A DNA stretch of 27,414 nucleotides from Baffinella frigidus (taxonomy: Eukaryota > Cryptophyceae > Cryptomonadales > Baffinellaceae): NCBI GenBank assembly GCA_026770585.1, contig MU647416.1, positions 23,339 through 50,752 on the forward strand, read 5' to 3'. Below are positions 1-8,393 of this stretch, one piece after another. Numbering within the stretch: position 1 is the first letter of the stretch; the number at the start of each line of letters is the position of its first letter. The notes under the pieces were generated by a model, which made no database searches, had not been told where the DNA came from, and saw only the letters and a list, made by a program, of their open reading frames with translations. The translations under genes were made by a program, and so were the position numbers.

Positions 1-511
1 TGCCTTGCGTCTTTTTTTTTCGTCTTTTTTTTCCCTTTTTTTCTTGTATTAGATCTTCCTGTTGTTGTGCCTTGCGTATATTCACATCCTCTCGATTTTT
101 GTTCTCTTTTTTTTTTTGTTCGTCCTTATTTATTCGTTCTGTTTCTTTATTGTTGGAAACTGCAATTGCATATTCTTGAGCTGCTTTGTCATAGTTTGCT
201 CTTGCATTTGAAACTTGTGTACCCCCCGCTACAATACCAGGTCCACTGACATCCGTCTCAGCATTACCAACTTGACCGGAATTCACGCAAGAACCACCAC
301 CGCCACCGGCACCCGGTTTTTGTGGTGGCAGCTTCCTGATATTTTCCCGGATGAACTCAATTTCACGCTCCAATTGTTTCAGAGTCTCCTCTTGTCCCAG
401 CTGCTCTTTCAATCAGAGTATTTTGTCTTGCCTTTCTGTCATCATTTCTTCTTTTTCGAATGGTAATCTTGTATCCAGAATTGCAAGAAGTGCATTGTTA
501 ACCCCGTCCAT
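1..511 (-). pseudogene. Charged coiled-coil protein gene, 3' end beyond the window, broken by an in-frame TGA
   Basis: Reading leftward from the ATG at 511, 32 codons precede a TGA at 415-413. The same frame then stays open for 137 codons to the window edge. The part after the TGA has protein-like composition. A Glu/Gln/Leu-rich stretch is followed by a Pro-Pro-Gln-Lys-Pro and poly-Gly linker, and then by a strongly Lys/Glu/Gln-rich segment likely to form a coiled coil. It has no Met, so an ATG-based gene finder would miss it. A TATA-like box lies 44-51 nt before the ATG. The style (Gly linker plus charged coil) resembles the 14645-15517 gene. The TGA could be a nonsense mutation, a sequencing error or a readthrough site. 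Function unknown. Confidence 0.55.
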
Positions 512-554
512 TTCAAGAATGTGTGTGTCAGGTGTATGTATAGGTCCAGGGGTC

Positions 555-562
555 CCTAAATA
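555..562 (-). promoter_or_regulatory. TATA-like box TATTTAGG
   Basis: On the minus strand this is TATTTAGG, one base from the TATTTAAG seen before several other genes here. It lies 44-51 nt upstream of the ATG at 511, the spacing seen elsewhere. Confidence 0.4.
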
Positions 563-648
563 CGAGACAAGCATGACATCGAGATCACATGTTCACCAAA
601 TCACACACACCAATGGCACTTTCGCGGGTAACACACACACCATCGAAC

Positions 649-2280
649 CTACTTACTCAACGCATAGGACATGTAAAACGTTAGCAGGTCACGACACGGT
701 CCGCTGTAAGCCACACCATCTAGAGTGCAGACGAGGTAGATACTACCACCGATAACAAACCACAGCCAGTTTGCCAATCTCACGCTACGCCCACCTTCAA
801 CGCCACCACCACCACCAGCACCACCACCACCACCACCACCCTCCCCATTACACGCTGCGATGCACGCTGTGAGCTTCTCGCTCCGAGCTTGTAGCTTGCT
901 ATAGTCCTTGGGTATAGCGACAACGAGTCCCTTGTTACGTGTCGCACACACGGTGGTCGTTTGGTTGGACCCTACGACCCGCGTGTCTGTCCTGGTCTGT
1001 GCGAAGAGCACAGCCGTACGGACACCAGCGACCTCGCGTTCAAAGTGGTGGTCCTCGAACGCAAACTGGATCTCTGGATAGATCTGTTTCAGTGCCGGGA
1101 GCACAGAGAGATCCGATGCGTCTTCGAGACTCACCTCGGCCAGCGATACGGGTTTGCGTCTCGTGTAGGTCGGGAAGTGGCGGTACACACATTGCGACAC
1201 GTTGTTGTAGTACCCACTGTACGAGTGCTTGTATTCGAGCAAGCACCCTGCTGGGATGTCAAAGTACATCCCGATCATGTGGAAATCGTCCACACCCGCC
1301 TCCACGTGGAAACTCTCGACTGAGAAGGGGTACCCCCCACCGGATCCGGTGGCAAGTCCGGATCCGGCGGCAAGTCCGGATTCGGCGGCAAGTCCGAATC
1401 CGGCGGCAAGTCCGGATTCGGCGGCAAGTCCGGATCCGGCGGCAAGTCCGGTGGTGGGTTCCACGATGGGTTCTGCCGCGGTGCGCCGAGGGACCGCGAC
1501 CGCGTGCCGCTGTAGGAAAAGCAACCGGAAGAGGACAAAGAAGATGTTAAGGTAAAACTTGATCCCCATGTTGGTGAGAGCCAGTGCGTGTGTAGGCGGG
1601 ACATTGTCCACAAACTCCGTGTCGTCTGCCTGCCACGGTTCAATGTCCCCCTCGAACGCGTACGCACCAAACCAGACGAAGAGCTGTGTGATGAGACGGT
1701 CGACGCACGCAAGTAGCACCATCTTCTGTTCTCGACTACCGCTGTCCTCTATCGCTTTTTGGAAGAGAGGCCATTGTGTCTGTACCGCGTGCACAAGGTC
1801 GCGTAACTGCTGCAACGAAACACGCTCTGGGACCGCGATTTGCTCGCATGGGCTGGTGGTGACTCCCGTGGATCCCGTGGTGGTGACTCCCGTGGATCCC
1901 GTGGTGGTGACTCCCGTGGATCCCGTGGTGGTGACTCCCGTGGATCCCGTGGTGGTGTAAAAGTGGGGCAGGAAGACTGCACAGCGCTCCGTGAGCAGGC
2001 GCGCGTCACAGTCGTCTATGACAACGGGTGTTAAGTCCACCGGATCCCCTGCGCAGTGGTACGCCTCTGCCATGACACGCGTACACACCATACCCGCGAG
2101 GTGCATCAGATGAAAATCGCATTTACCACGGTCACACACCTCGTTGGCGTCACTTCCCCACAACCAGAATTGCACAAGGTTGGCCGCGTTCAGAGAGGGG
2201 GTGTTCGCCCTCTCTCCACGCGAAATGCGCTCGAGTGCCGCCATCACGTCGGGGAACGAGAGGGGGTTGGTCGATGCCAT
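649..2280 (-). CDS. Repeat-rich protein with C-terminal membrane anchor, unknown function
   Basis: The protein is 543 residues from the ATG at 2280; the frame extends to 2385 but only with a GTG. It has an N-terminal globular part, four TTTGSTGV repeats (about residues 108-140) and a hydrophobic stretch near 237-257. Six Gly/Ala/Ser-Gly-Leu hexapeptides follow at about 278-313, then a second globular part, a poly-Gly linker and a hydrophobic segment near 502-526 that could anchor it in a membrane. The repeats come from in-frame 24-bp and 18-bp units. The start overlaps the end of the upstream gene. A further ATG at 2244 overlaps that gene's stop as TGATG and is an alternative start. I recognise no family; an envelope or other membrane role is only a guess from the anchor. 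Confidence 0.75.
   Translation of the reverse strand: MASTNPLSFPDVMAALERISRGERANTPSLNAANLVQFWLWGSDANEVCDRGKCDFHLMHLAGMVCTRVMAEAYHCAGDPVDLTPVVIDDCDARLLTERCAVFLPHFYTTTGSTGVTTTGSTGVTTTGSTGVTTTGSTGVTTSPCEQIAVPERVSLQQLRDLVHAVQTQWPLFQKAIEDSGSREQKMVLLACVDRLITQLFVWFGAYAFEGDIEPWQADDTEFVDNVPPTHALALTNMGIKFYLNIFFVLFRLLFLQRHAVAVPRRTAAEPIVEPTTGLAAGSGLAAESGLAAGFGLAAESGLAAGSGLATGSGGGYPFSVESFHVEAGVDDFHMIGMYFDIPAGCLLEYKHSYSGYYNNVSQCVYRHFPTYTRRKPVSLAEVSLEDASDLSVLPALKQIYPEIQFAFEDHHFEREVAGVRTAVLFAQTRTDTRVVGSNQTTTVCATRNKGLVVAIPKDYSKLQARSEKLTACIAACNGEGGGGGGGAGGGGGVEGGRSVRLANWLWFVIGGSIYLVCTLDGVAYSGPCRDLLTFYMSYALSK
1342..1456 (-). repeat. 18-bp in-frame tandem repeat, about 6 copies
   Basis: The unit on the plus strand is close to GGCAAGTCCGGATCCGGC with single-base variants (GATTCG, GAATCC). 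It encodes the Gly/Ala-rich hexapeptides of the 649-2280 protein. Confidence 0.9.
1855..1958 (-). repeat. 24-bp in-frame tandem repeat, 4 perfect copies
   Basis: Four identical 24-bp units followed by a partial unit. They encode TTTGSTGV in the 649-2280 protein. Perfect identity suggests recent expansion. Confidence 0.92.
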
Positions 2281-2861
2281 CGGAGTACCAGTCTGTGACC
2301 ACTTGGTCCCTCTGGTGCCATAAATCGATTTGTCTGGACAGTCTCGCTGTCTGTGGCAACATGGATTGTTTTTTGTGAATGACACTTGGAACTATTTTTT
2401 GTTTTGTGTGAATGACAATTGGAACTATTTTCGGTGGAAGTATTCACGTCGACAGTGGTCGGTGGCTTAATTCTCAGGATCCTGAGGAGAAGAGATCCCC
2501 TTTTACAGAAATACCACCTGTTTAGTTGTACCATCACCAGTTTCGATGGTTTCTGTACCCCCGCATGATCCCCTGCATATTTCTTCAATTCAATTGTGCA
2601 GGCACGGGAATAAGTTTGGTTTGCATCTATAGTCACATAGTATATTTTTTGCAAGTCTCCACCAATCCATAGATTGATTTCCTGAACCTGCTTGAACGGA
2701 CACTTTGATAGTTTCAGGTACTTCCAAGTAGATTTTGTGGGCAACATCCACCAACCACAGTCGTTCGACAACGTGACAATGTACTGACTGCAACCCCCTG
2801 CCTCACCAGGCACGATTGCAACAATGGGAACGGAGTCTATTAAAGACTCCCATGATTTCAT
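2244..2861 (-). CDS. Unknown protein with two 11-residue C-terminal repeats
   Basis: The open frame allows ATG starts at 2936 or 2861. I chose 2861 (205 residues) because a TATTTAAG box at 2920-2913 lies 52-59 nt upstream of it, the spacing seen at other genes; with the 2936 start the box would fall inside the gene. The N-terminal part has paired Trp residues and Ser/Thr/Val-rich segments that look like beta structure. Near the C-terminus, two copies of an Asn-Ser-Ser-x-Cys-His-Ser-x-Lys-Thr unit come from a 33-bp duplication, which keeps the frame and supports coding. The last 37 nt overlap the next gene if that starts at 2280. No family recognised. Confidence 0.55.
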   Translation of the reverse strand: MKSWESLIDSVPIVAIVPGEAGGCSQYIVTLSNDCGWWMLPTKSTWKYLKLSKCPFKQVQEINLWIGGDLQKIYYVTIDANQTYSRACTIELKKYAGDHAGVQKPSKLVMVQLNRWYFCKRGSLLLRILRIKPPTTVDVNTSTENSSNCHSHKTKNSSKCHSQKTIHVATDSETVQTNRFMAPEGPSGHRLVLRWHRPTPSRSPT

Positions 2862-2912
2862 TTTTATTGTTACTGTCGACCCACCCTGCACCCCCCTCGC
2901 AAGGCGTGTGCA

Positions 2913-2920
2913 CTTAAATA
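2913..2920 (-). promoter_or_regulatory. TATA-like box TATTTAAG
   Basis: A perfect TATTTAAG on the minus strand, 52-59 nt before the ATG at 2861. It is shared with the boxes at 13134 and 17659. Confidence 0.45.
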
Positions 2921-2938
2921 CCACATAATGAGACATCT

Positions 2939-2962
2939 CTTTGCTCGGCGAGCCGAGCAAAG
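2939..2962. other. 10-bp hairpin with CGAG loop
   Basis: CTTTGCTCGG and CCGAGCAAAG form a perfect 10-bp stem around a 4-nt loop. It sits just upstream of the TATA-like box of the 2244-2861 gene, between that gene and the end of the gene at 3016. Confidence 0.6.
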
Positions 2963-3015
2963 TGTCATGGGTGCATCACACAAATTTTTCAATCATACAT
3001 TGACCCCTATACCTG

Positions 3016-3828
3016 TCACATCTTCTCACGATGATCGCTGTACGTCGACCCGCGAGACACGTCCTTTGCGTGTGGAGATACACGCCCGTCGTGTAGCACA
3101 ACATTATCTTGCGGACCCACGCAACTCGACGCCCGGGTGTGTTCGCGTCCCACCGCTCCTGACGTGGGCCCCATTTCAACTGTGTCGCGATCGACGTTTA
3201 AAGAGTTGGTGTTTGTGTTGTCGTCGCGGAGGGAGTCTCTTTCACTCTCGTTGAGGAACTCGTTGTGGTAGCGGAACGGGTCGTGTGACTTGTGTGTGAG
3301 GAAGCGTCCGATTGTGTACTGATTTACCAGAAGGTCGACCACGAGACGGATCATGATGAGGTCAAACTGAGCAAATACCAGTGCAATGGATGCCACTGAC
3401 ATCGTCCCACAGTAAAGAGACCATGTTTGTGTTATGAAAATAATCATGAATTCGTTGTATGGAATTGTGCGTGATTTGTGGTCCATGACTGTGTTTTGGA
3501 TCCAAGGGCTAATCGCATCAGAAGCAAAGTCGTTCACCGCGGTCGATATGACGACGAATACAACCACTGACATGTAGCGAGGCATCGTGTCAATCAGCAT
3601 CCCCATGTACGTGAGGGTGGGTGAAGGACCTATGCGCATGTACGCGCTCCCGAATATACCAAGCCATGTGAACCCCCCCAGGCATACAAAGAACCAGACT
3701 GATATGCACGCGATTGTCACGCGCTTGTCGTCGAATGCGTTGTCTACCCAAGCCGAAAAGGTGCTTTTGCGGGGGGTCGGTCGACGGCTCGCCTCAGGGT
3801 CGCCAATGTGTGCAGAAGGTTCTTGCAT
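3016..3828 (-). CDS. Polytopic membrane protein, about 4 transmembrane segments
   Basis: The protein is 270 residues from the ATG at 3828; the longer frame begins only with TTG. After a basic N-terminus, hydrophobic segments lie at about residues 37-60, 72-98, 126-150 and 150-172. A hydrophilic C-terminal tail of about 85 residues is rich in Asp, Asn, Ser and Arg. A conserved-looking loop between the second and third segments (Ser-Pro-Trp-Ile-Gln-Asn then Asp-His-Lys-Ser-Arg) may be functional. I have no firm family name. It forms a membrane-protein cluster with the next gene on the same strand. Confidence 0.75.
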   Translation of the reverse strand: MQEPSAHIGDPEASRRPTPRKSTFSAWVDNAFDDKRVTIACISVWFFVCLGGFTWLGIFGSAYMRIGPSPTLTYMGMLIDTMPRYMSVVVFVVISTAVNDFASDAISPWIQNTVMDHKSRTIPYNEFMIIFITQTWSLYCGTMSVASIALVFAQFDLIMIRLVVDLLVNQYTIGRFLTHKSHDPFRYHNEFLNESERDSLRDDNTNTNSLNVDRDTVEMGPTSGAVGREHTRASSCVGPQDNVVLHDGRVSPHAKDVSRGSTYSDHREKM

Positions 3829-3962
3829 TATGGCAATACCAGCTCTACTCAAATGGGCTGTCTTGTTGGTAGATCACGTCTGGATTAGTCCTAATAAAGC
3901 TTTACATGCGATTTATGCGATGTACGGCGTGTGTTGTATTTTCCTGTGAAACAACTCACACA

Positions 3963-5426
3963 CTAGGCACTATGCACCCCTTGTTCACTCAGGACCTGTA
4001 AAAAGAGTGAATCGTAATCAAATGCGGGGTTTGACAGTGCACCATTTGGCGATGCACCAGTTGTCCCGCTGACGCCACTTCCCTCATGAGTACTACCACT
4101 TGCGTGGTTACTACTACCAGCGTGGTTACTACTACCAGCGTGGTTGCTACTACCAGCGTGGTTGCTACTACCAGCGTGGTAGCTCGCGTCAACACCAGAG
4201 CCTTTTTCGCCCGTGTCGCCGCCAAGCTGCAGGTTCACACCGGTGGCGGCTCTGCTGTTGACGCTGACGATACTTGTCTCACCACCACCAACCCCACCAC
4301 CAACCCCACCACCAACCCCACCACCAACCCCACCACCAACCCCACCACCAACCCCACCACCAACCCCACCACCAACCCCACCACCAAGAACGATGCTAGG
4401 GCCTGGACCAGCAAACGGAAGCGGTGGGATAACACCCGTCATCATAGGCTCTTGCTTCGGAGCAACACATGGGGCCCGATACGTCATAAATGAACCCTGC
4501 TGTTTCTCCCGCACGACTCCAGACCCGATATTTAGTTCGCGGTTCTCTCGGTTGCATGGCACTGCCTTGTGCACCGAGTTCTCATTTGTTCGTTCCGACA
4601 CGACTGGTAACAGAGGTATGTCACTGTGTTGTTGCATGCACATATTTTTAAGCGTCAGGCATCCCGCCATAAATAAACCCCCTCCGATTGCGAACACGTT
4701 GGGTGTCAGAAAGAGGACACCACTGAACCTCAACAGACACGGTGTAGACGAAGCAACACTCGTGTACCTCAGTTGTTGGTAATTGACCGTGTACCACCAC
4801 GACAGCGACAAGACAGTAAACGCCCACACTCGCAGGTTCATCAAAACCGGGTCTCCAGCGCTCGTGGGCATCTTACAGGTACTCAGTAGCACGAGAAGAG
4901 TGCACGTAACAAATAGATAGAACAGTGAACCGATTTTAGATGTGTTTGAAGATTTGTTGGCCATGGGATAATACGCGGGGTTGTGAAGATGTTGCTGTCT
5001 GGGTAGCTTATTGTTCACATCGAGGATGTTTTCACCTACATCGAAACCCGGACTGACAGGCACAACCAGTAAATGAAATGGTGTCTTGTGTTCCCCGAGA
5101 GATAAGACAAGAACGTTACTCGCGACTAGCAATCCCATCAACACTTGATGTGCCATTTCCCCGTGAAGACACTCTTGTACACCCGCGTCCCGCAGCTCAT
5201 GGACAAGCAACGAAGCGGCGAGTGCCACTAATATGCCATTCGTATTGACGAGGAATTCATACCCCATAAAGTTATCGATATAAAGCAACGCCGCGATGAT
5301 ACCGTATCGCTCCGAGATGAAAAAGAAGGGCATGGTACTATAGTGAAATGTCGTAAGTGTACAGACCTTCATGATACACACCAGCACGGGTTTGAACGAA
5401 TTCGCCAGGGTCATATCGACGTGCAT
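3963..5426 (-). CDS. Polytopic membrane protein with two low-complexity repeat tails
   Basis: The protein is 487 residues from the ATG at 5426; the frame runs to 5519 but starts there only with TTG. The first 275 residues hold at least six hydrophobic segments. The rest is a long soluble tail carrying about nine Gly-Gly-Gly-Val units (12-bp DNA repeat) and four to five Ser-Ser-Asn-His-Ala-Gly units (18-bp repeat), ending in an acidic segment. The tail probably projects from the membrane. It sits head to tail with the smaller membrane protein at 3016-3828 and is divergent from the gene at 5665. Function unknown. Confidence 0.75.
   Translation of the reverse strand: MHVDMTLANSFKPVLVCIMKVCTLTTFHYSTMPFFFISERYGIIAALLYIDNFMGYEFLVNTNGILVALAASLLVHELRDAGVQECLHGEMAHQVLMGLLVASNVLVLSLGEHKTPFHLLVVPVSPGFDVGENILDVNNKLPRQQHLHNPAYYPMANKSSNTSKIGSLFYLFVTCTLLVLLSTCKMPTSAGDPVLMNLRVWAFTVLSLSWWYTVNYQQLRYTSVASSTPCLLRFSGVLFLTPNVFAIGGGLFMAGCLTLKNMCMQQHSDIPLLPVVSERTNENSVHKAVPCNRENRELNIGSGVVREKQQGSFMTYRAPCVAPKQEPMMTGVIPPLPFAGPGPSIVLGGGVGGGVGGGVGGGVGGGVGGGVGGGVGGGVGGGETSIVSVNSRAATGVNLQLGGDTGEKGSGVDASYHAGSSNHAGSSNHAGSSNHAGSSNHASGSTHEGSGVSGTTGASPNGALSNPAFDYDSLFLQVLSEQGVHSA
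4093..4182 (-). repeat. 18-bp in-frame tandem repeat, about 5 copies
   Basis: The plus-strand unit is close to ACCAGCGTGGTTGCTACT, with TTACTACT variants. It encodes the Ser-Ser-Asn-His-Ala-Gly repeats of the 3963-5426 protein. Confidence 0.88.
4279..4387 (-). repeat. 12-bp in-frame tandem repeat, about 9 copies
   Basis: Near-perfect ACCACCAACCCC units encode the Gly-Gly-Gly-Val tract of the 3963-5426 protein. Copy number is likely unstable. Confidence 0.92.
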
Positions 5427-5664
5427 GGGTTCCTCTCTTTGATGTGAATATGTCGATGAAATGGTCACGGGTCGAGAGGATGAATCTGGCTGTGGTATCA
5501 AGTTATCGGCCCCACGCAAGACGACGAGATTTGTCCGTTTGACGGGTGAGATGGTGCGTGTGATTGTGTAGTGCTGCTTGCACAGGGCTTAATATAATAT
5601 GCCTCTCTACATATGGTTTATTCATACCATGACTTGGCTGATACGTTGACGTAATTACCAGGTC

Positions 5665-6075
5665 ATGTTATATAATACCCCTGTCTCGTGCGAAGAGTGG
5701 CATAATAGTATGGTTCGCGTGTTGGTACCCATGGACCCGAACACTACATGGATTCTTTTCTCGTTGACCGCGATCATCCACGCAGCTACATTCTTCTTCC
5801 TACAGCACATGGCGAATTGTTTCAGGGAATACATCACCGCCACGGGTGGCAATGGTGTCTGTAAGAACACCGCACAAATGGAGAATATTCAGAATGCACC
5901 CGACACCGCCTTCCCCGAAATGCACGGACGTACCGTCCCCACCATTCTGGAACAAACCGAGAAGATCTTCAATAAAACACTGACTGTAGCCACAACACCC
6001 GCGTCTGGATACTTCTACCAAAACGCCCGATACACACCGCTACATGAAAGCCTGGACGTAAGCATCTTCAGATAG
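5665..6075 (+). CDS. Small single-pass membrane protein, unknown
   Basis: The protein is 136 residues from the ATG at 5665; internal ATGs at 5710 and 5731 are also possible. One hydrophobic segment at about residues 27-48 is followed by a soluble part of about 85 residues containing a few Cys, a Thr/Asn-rich stretch and an aromatic C-terminal region. An AT-rich TATAATAT sequence lies about 65-75 nt upstream. It diverges from the polytopic gene ending at 3963 and converges with the gene at 6099, with only 23 nt between their stops. No family recognised. Confidence 0.6.
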   Translation: MLYNTPVSCEEWHNSMVRVLVPMDPNTTWILFSLTAIIHAATFFFLQHMANCFREYITATGGNGVCKNTAQMENIQNAPDTAFPEMHGRTVPTILEQTEKIFNKTLTVATTPASGYFYQNARYTPLHESLDVSIFR

Positions 6076-6098
6076 AAGAAACAGATTTGTAAATTTAC

Positions 6099-6677
6099 TC
6101 AAACGTTCACATTTGCACCCATATCGATGCCCCCCCCCCCACACACCAACCCACTCGCGTTCATCATGTCAGACTCATACAACATCGCCTGCGACCTAAG
6201 GTATTCGATAACCCCTTGTTTCTCAGTCACCGACGCCGTGAGTTCAACCGTTGCCTCTTGTGTCATCGCTTTGTAGGCCTTTGCATCTTGGAGCTGGGTC
6301 ACTTGCACCGCGTGCGCCTCCAACTTCCAACGACGTGACTTCGCCGAATTGAAACGACACTCCGCCTTCCTTTTCAGCATACGTTGGGCTTCGGTGATTG
6401 GGATTTCATCGTCGGGCAGCATTTCGATGATCGGGATTTCATCGCCGGGCAGCATTTCGGTGATCGGGGTTTCATCGTCGGGCAGCATTTCGGTGATCGG
6501 GGTTTCATCGTCGGGCAGCATCTTGAAAGCGCGCAGGTGCTGGGTTGTAGTGTGGTGGAAAATTAAATCCCTGGGGTGAATGAATATCAAGAGGCTGGTG
6601 GTCATGTGCCAAGGGGACGGGCAGGACAGCTGTAAAAACGCAAACACCCAAATCGAAGAGCTGGTCGATTTGACCAT
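6099..6677 (-). CDS. Basic/coiled-coil protein with four 11-residue repeats, possibly bZIP-like
   Basis: The frame gives 192 residues from the ATG at 6677. The first 52 residues look unlike a real protein, and an ATG at 6521 (140 residues, beginning at the repeats) may be the true start. Four copies of Met-Leu-Pro-x-Asp-Glu-x-Pro-Ile-x-Glu come from a 33-bp repeat. A basic segment follows (Lys-Arg-Lys then Ser-Ala-Lys-Ser-Arg-Arg-Trp-Lys-Leu) leading into a predicted helix of about 50 residues. The layout is like a bZIP DNA-binding protein, but the invariant Asn of that family is not in the expected place and the heptad leucines are weak. A poly-Gly tail ends the protein. It diverges from the homeodomain gene across a dyad-rich region. 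Confidence 0.55.
   Translation of the reverse strand: MVKSTSSSIWVFAFLQLSCPSPWHMTTSLLIFIHPRDLIFHHTTTQHLRAFKMLPDDETPITEMLPDDETPITEMLPGDEIPIIEMLPDDEIPITEAQRMLKRKAECRFNSAKSRRWKLEAHAVQVTQLQDAKAYKAMTQEATVELTASVTEKQGVIEYLRSQAMLYESDMMNASGLVCGGGGIDMGANVNV
6394..6525 (-). repeat. 33-bp in-frame tandem repeat, 4 copies
   Basis: Four 33-bp units with few differences encode the acidic 11-residue repeats of the 6099-6677 protein. Confidence 0.9.
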
Positions 6678-7178
6678 ATTTCAGTTCCGAAGACTATCCC
6701 CGAAAGAGTGGTCGTTTTGACCAAACTGGTCATTGTAATTTAGACCAAATTGGACATGATGATGGGTCTGCATGTCATCTTTATGGTCAAGGTACATACA
6801 CGGTACACGCAGACCGGCCTGTAGTAAAGATCTGATACAAAGCTTCGTATCATGGTAGGATTCTACCGGTAATCTGGTCCTAACATGACCAACAAAAAGT
6901 GGTCACGATTAACATAACCAACAAAAGGTGGTCACGACCCCCGATCTGGTCCTAACATGACCAACAAAAAGTGGAATAAACGGCTGATGTCTGTTCTATT
7001 CATTTGGTCATATCGGTCAGCATGATCACAGAAAAAAAGAAAATATACAATAGATTTAAACGATAGGAACACATTGGGTGACCATTTTCTTTTTTTGGCG
7101 CCAGGCAAAAAGGGTCCGTAGATTTTCGTTCCAAAAGCCCGTCCCGAATTCCACCCACTTCCGAAGACACGGGATCGC
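6678..7178. promoter_or_regulatory. Divergent intergenic region with TGACCA/TGGTCA dyads
   Basis: These 500 bp separate two divergent genes encoding likely DNA-binding proteins. TGGTCA or TGACCA occurs many times. At 6872-6908, 6910-6937 and 6943-6974 a longer unit repeats: CTGGTCCTAACATGACCA, then an A-rich spacer and GTGG. In the first unit TGACCA and TGGTCA form an inverted pair 8 nt apart. The layout suggests an operator-like binding array, but no factor is known. No ORF with protein-like content is seen here. Confidence 0.5.
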
Positions 7179-8165
7179 ATGGCGTACATGTCCGATGAAA
7201 TGTTCTTCGTGCAGTTTGCGGACCAACTCTCCAAGGACAATGACGCGATCCACCGCCTGCGTAGCGCGACCAAAGGTTTCGACGACGCTTCCGTGACATA
7301 CAACAACACGGTGCATGCGGCACGCAGCGTCGCGTCCATGCCACTGCGCCTTTCGGCTGACACCAACTCGGCGGATCCGGAATACGGTTTCGCGTCCATG
7401 CCACCGCACTTCTGGGGGTCGCATGTCTCGCCGTCTGTGTCACCTTGCCCAACGCCTTGCGAAATGCTCACGACGGAAGCCGAGACAAATGCCTCGCCAT
7501 CGCCGACAAATGCCTCGCCATCGCCGACAAATGCCTCACCGTCGCACCTGTCACACCAAGAGGCTGCGGTACACTACCACCAGTACCAGCCTTTCAACTC
7601 GCCGGGTCTCAACTCGCCGGGTCTCTGCTCGCCGGGTCTCAACTCGCCGCTTCTCTGCTCGCCGTGTCTCAACTCGCCGCATCTCAACTTGCCGCATCTC
7701 AACTCGCCGCATCTCAACTCGCCACCAGCGGCTCTCCCGCCCCCGTCCTCGCCGTCGAACCCGGTGGACGACCACTTCTCGGTTCAAGCGGGTTCACGCA
7801 TCGCGTCGGCTCAAGGGCGATCACGGGCGCTGCACCAGGCGGCGCTTGAGAAGAAGGACGCATCCTTCCACCGTGTCAACGCTGCCGTCTACTCTGTCAC
7901 CGATACACAGCTCGCCGGATTCAAGAAGCCCAATTTCAAGTCTTCCAGACTCTTCCTTTACCTGCTCACGGGTTGGATGCAAATGCATCCGACACCGTAC
8001 CCGGACCTCTTTGAGAAGCGGTTGGTGGCACATGCCCTCGGTCAGCCACTGTCCAAAATCAACAACTTCTGCAACAACTACCGCAAGCGTTTCCACGACA
8101 CCGGTGCCAAGGAACCGATGAGCTTCGTCCAACATCAACGTGTCAAGTACCAGGGTGTGGTGTAA
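7179..8165 (+). CDS. Divergent TALE-type homeodomain protein with repetitive Ser/Pro linker
   Basis: 328 residues, ATG at 7179. The C-terminal 258-305 region matches the homeobox KN/TALE pattern. It has Leu/Trp in helix 1, a PYP triplet (273-275) in the three-residue loop insertion that defines TALE proteins, Glu-Lys and Leu-Val-Ala in helix 2, and a recognition helix with Ile-Asn-Asn, Asn-300, Arg-302 and Arg-304. The usual Trp-Phe of the recognition helix is Phe-Cys, so it is divergent. Residues about 103-123 hold three NASPSPT repeats, and about 138-180 holds Asn-Ser-Pro-x-Leu repeats. These form a flexible linker after an N-terminal helical region. It probably acts in the nucleus on DNA. 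Phe-Cys at the key site leaves DNA binding unproven. Confidence 0.7.
   Translation: MAYMSDEMFFVQFADQLSKDNDAIHRLRSATKGFDDASVTYNNTVHAARSVASMPLRLSADTNSADPEYGFASMPPHFWGSHVSPSVSPCPTPCEMLTTEAETNASPSPTNASPSPTNASPSHLSHQEAAVHYHQYQPFNSPGLNSPGLCSPGLNSPLLCSPCLNSPHLNLPHLNSPHLNSPPAALPPPSSPSNPVDDHFSVQAGSRIASAQGRSRALHQAALEKKDASFHRVNAAVYSVTDTQLAGFKKPNFKSSRLFLYLLTGWMQMHPTPYPDLFEKRLVAHALGQPLSKINNFCNNYRKRFHDTGAKEPMSFVQHQRVKYQGVV
7485..7726 (+). repeat. 21-bp and 15-bp in-frame tandem repeats
   Basis: Three 21-bp units (ACAAATGCCTCGCCATCGCCG type) at about 7485-7545 are followed by about nine degenerate 15-bp units (CAACTCGCCGGGTCT type) at about 7594-7726. Both keep the reading frame of the homeodomain protein. 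Confidence 0.88.
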
Positions 8166-8223
8166 GAGCGAAGTGTAAGAGCGAGTGTTTATGTGGAAAC
8201 TTTTCAGTGTTAGGTGTTAGGTG

Positions 8224-8345
8224 CACTGCGCCCCTGGGGCTGCGACCATTAATAAAGTTGGAAAAGAGAGAGAGAGTGCGCACTGCGCCCCTGGGGCTGC
8301 GACCATTAATAAAGTTGGAAAAGAGAGAGAGAGAGCGCACTGCGC
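8224..8345 (+). repeat. 57-bp tandem repeat carrying AATAAA
   Basis: Two full units and the start of a third begin at 8224, 8281 and 8338 with CACTGCGCCCC. Each full unit holds TTAATAAAGTTGG and a GA-rich run. They lie about 60 nt past the stop of the homeodomain gene, so the duplicated AATAAA may serve as its polyadenylation signals. Confidence 0.8.
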
Positions 8346-8393
8346 CCCCTGGTCGAAGCGCCTAGTAGGAACCCATAGAGAAGGAAGAAGCGC

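Noticed and set aside
1229-1555. Open frames opposite the repeat tracts (for example at 1229-1555, 4213-4782, 7551-7787, 23707-24069)
   Set aside because: They are antisense frames kept open by multiple-of-three repeats, and they overlap better-supported genes.
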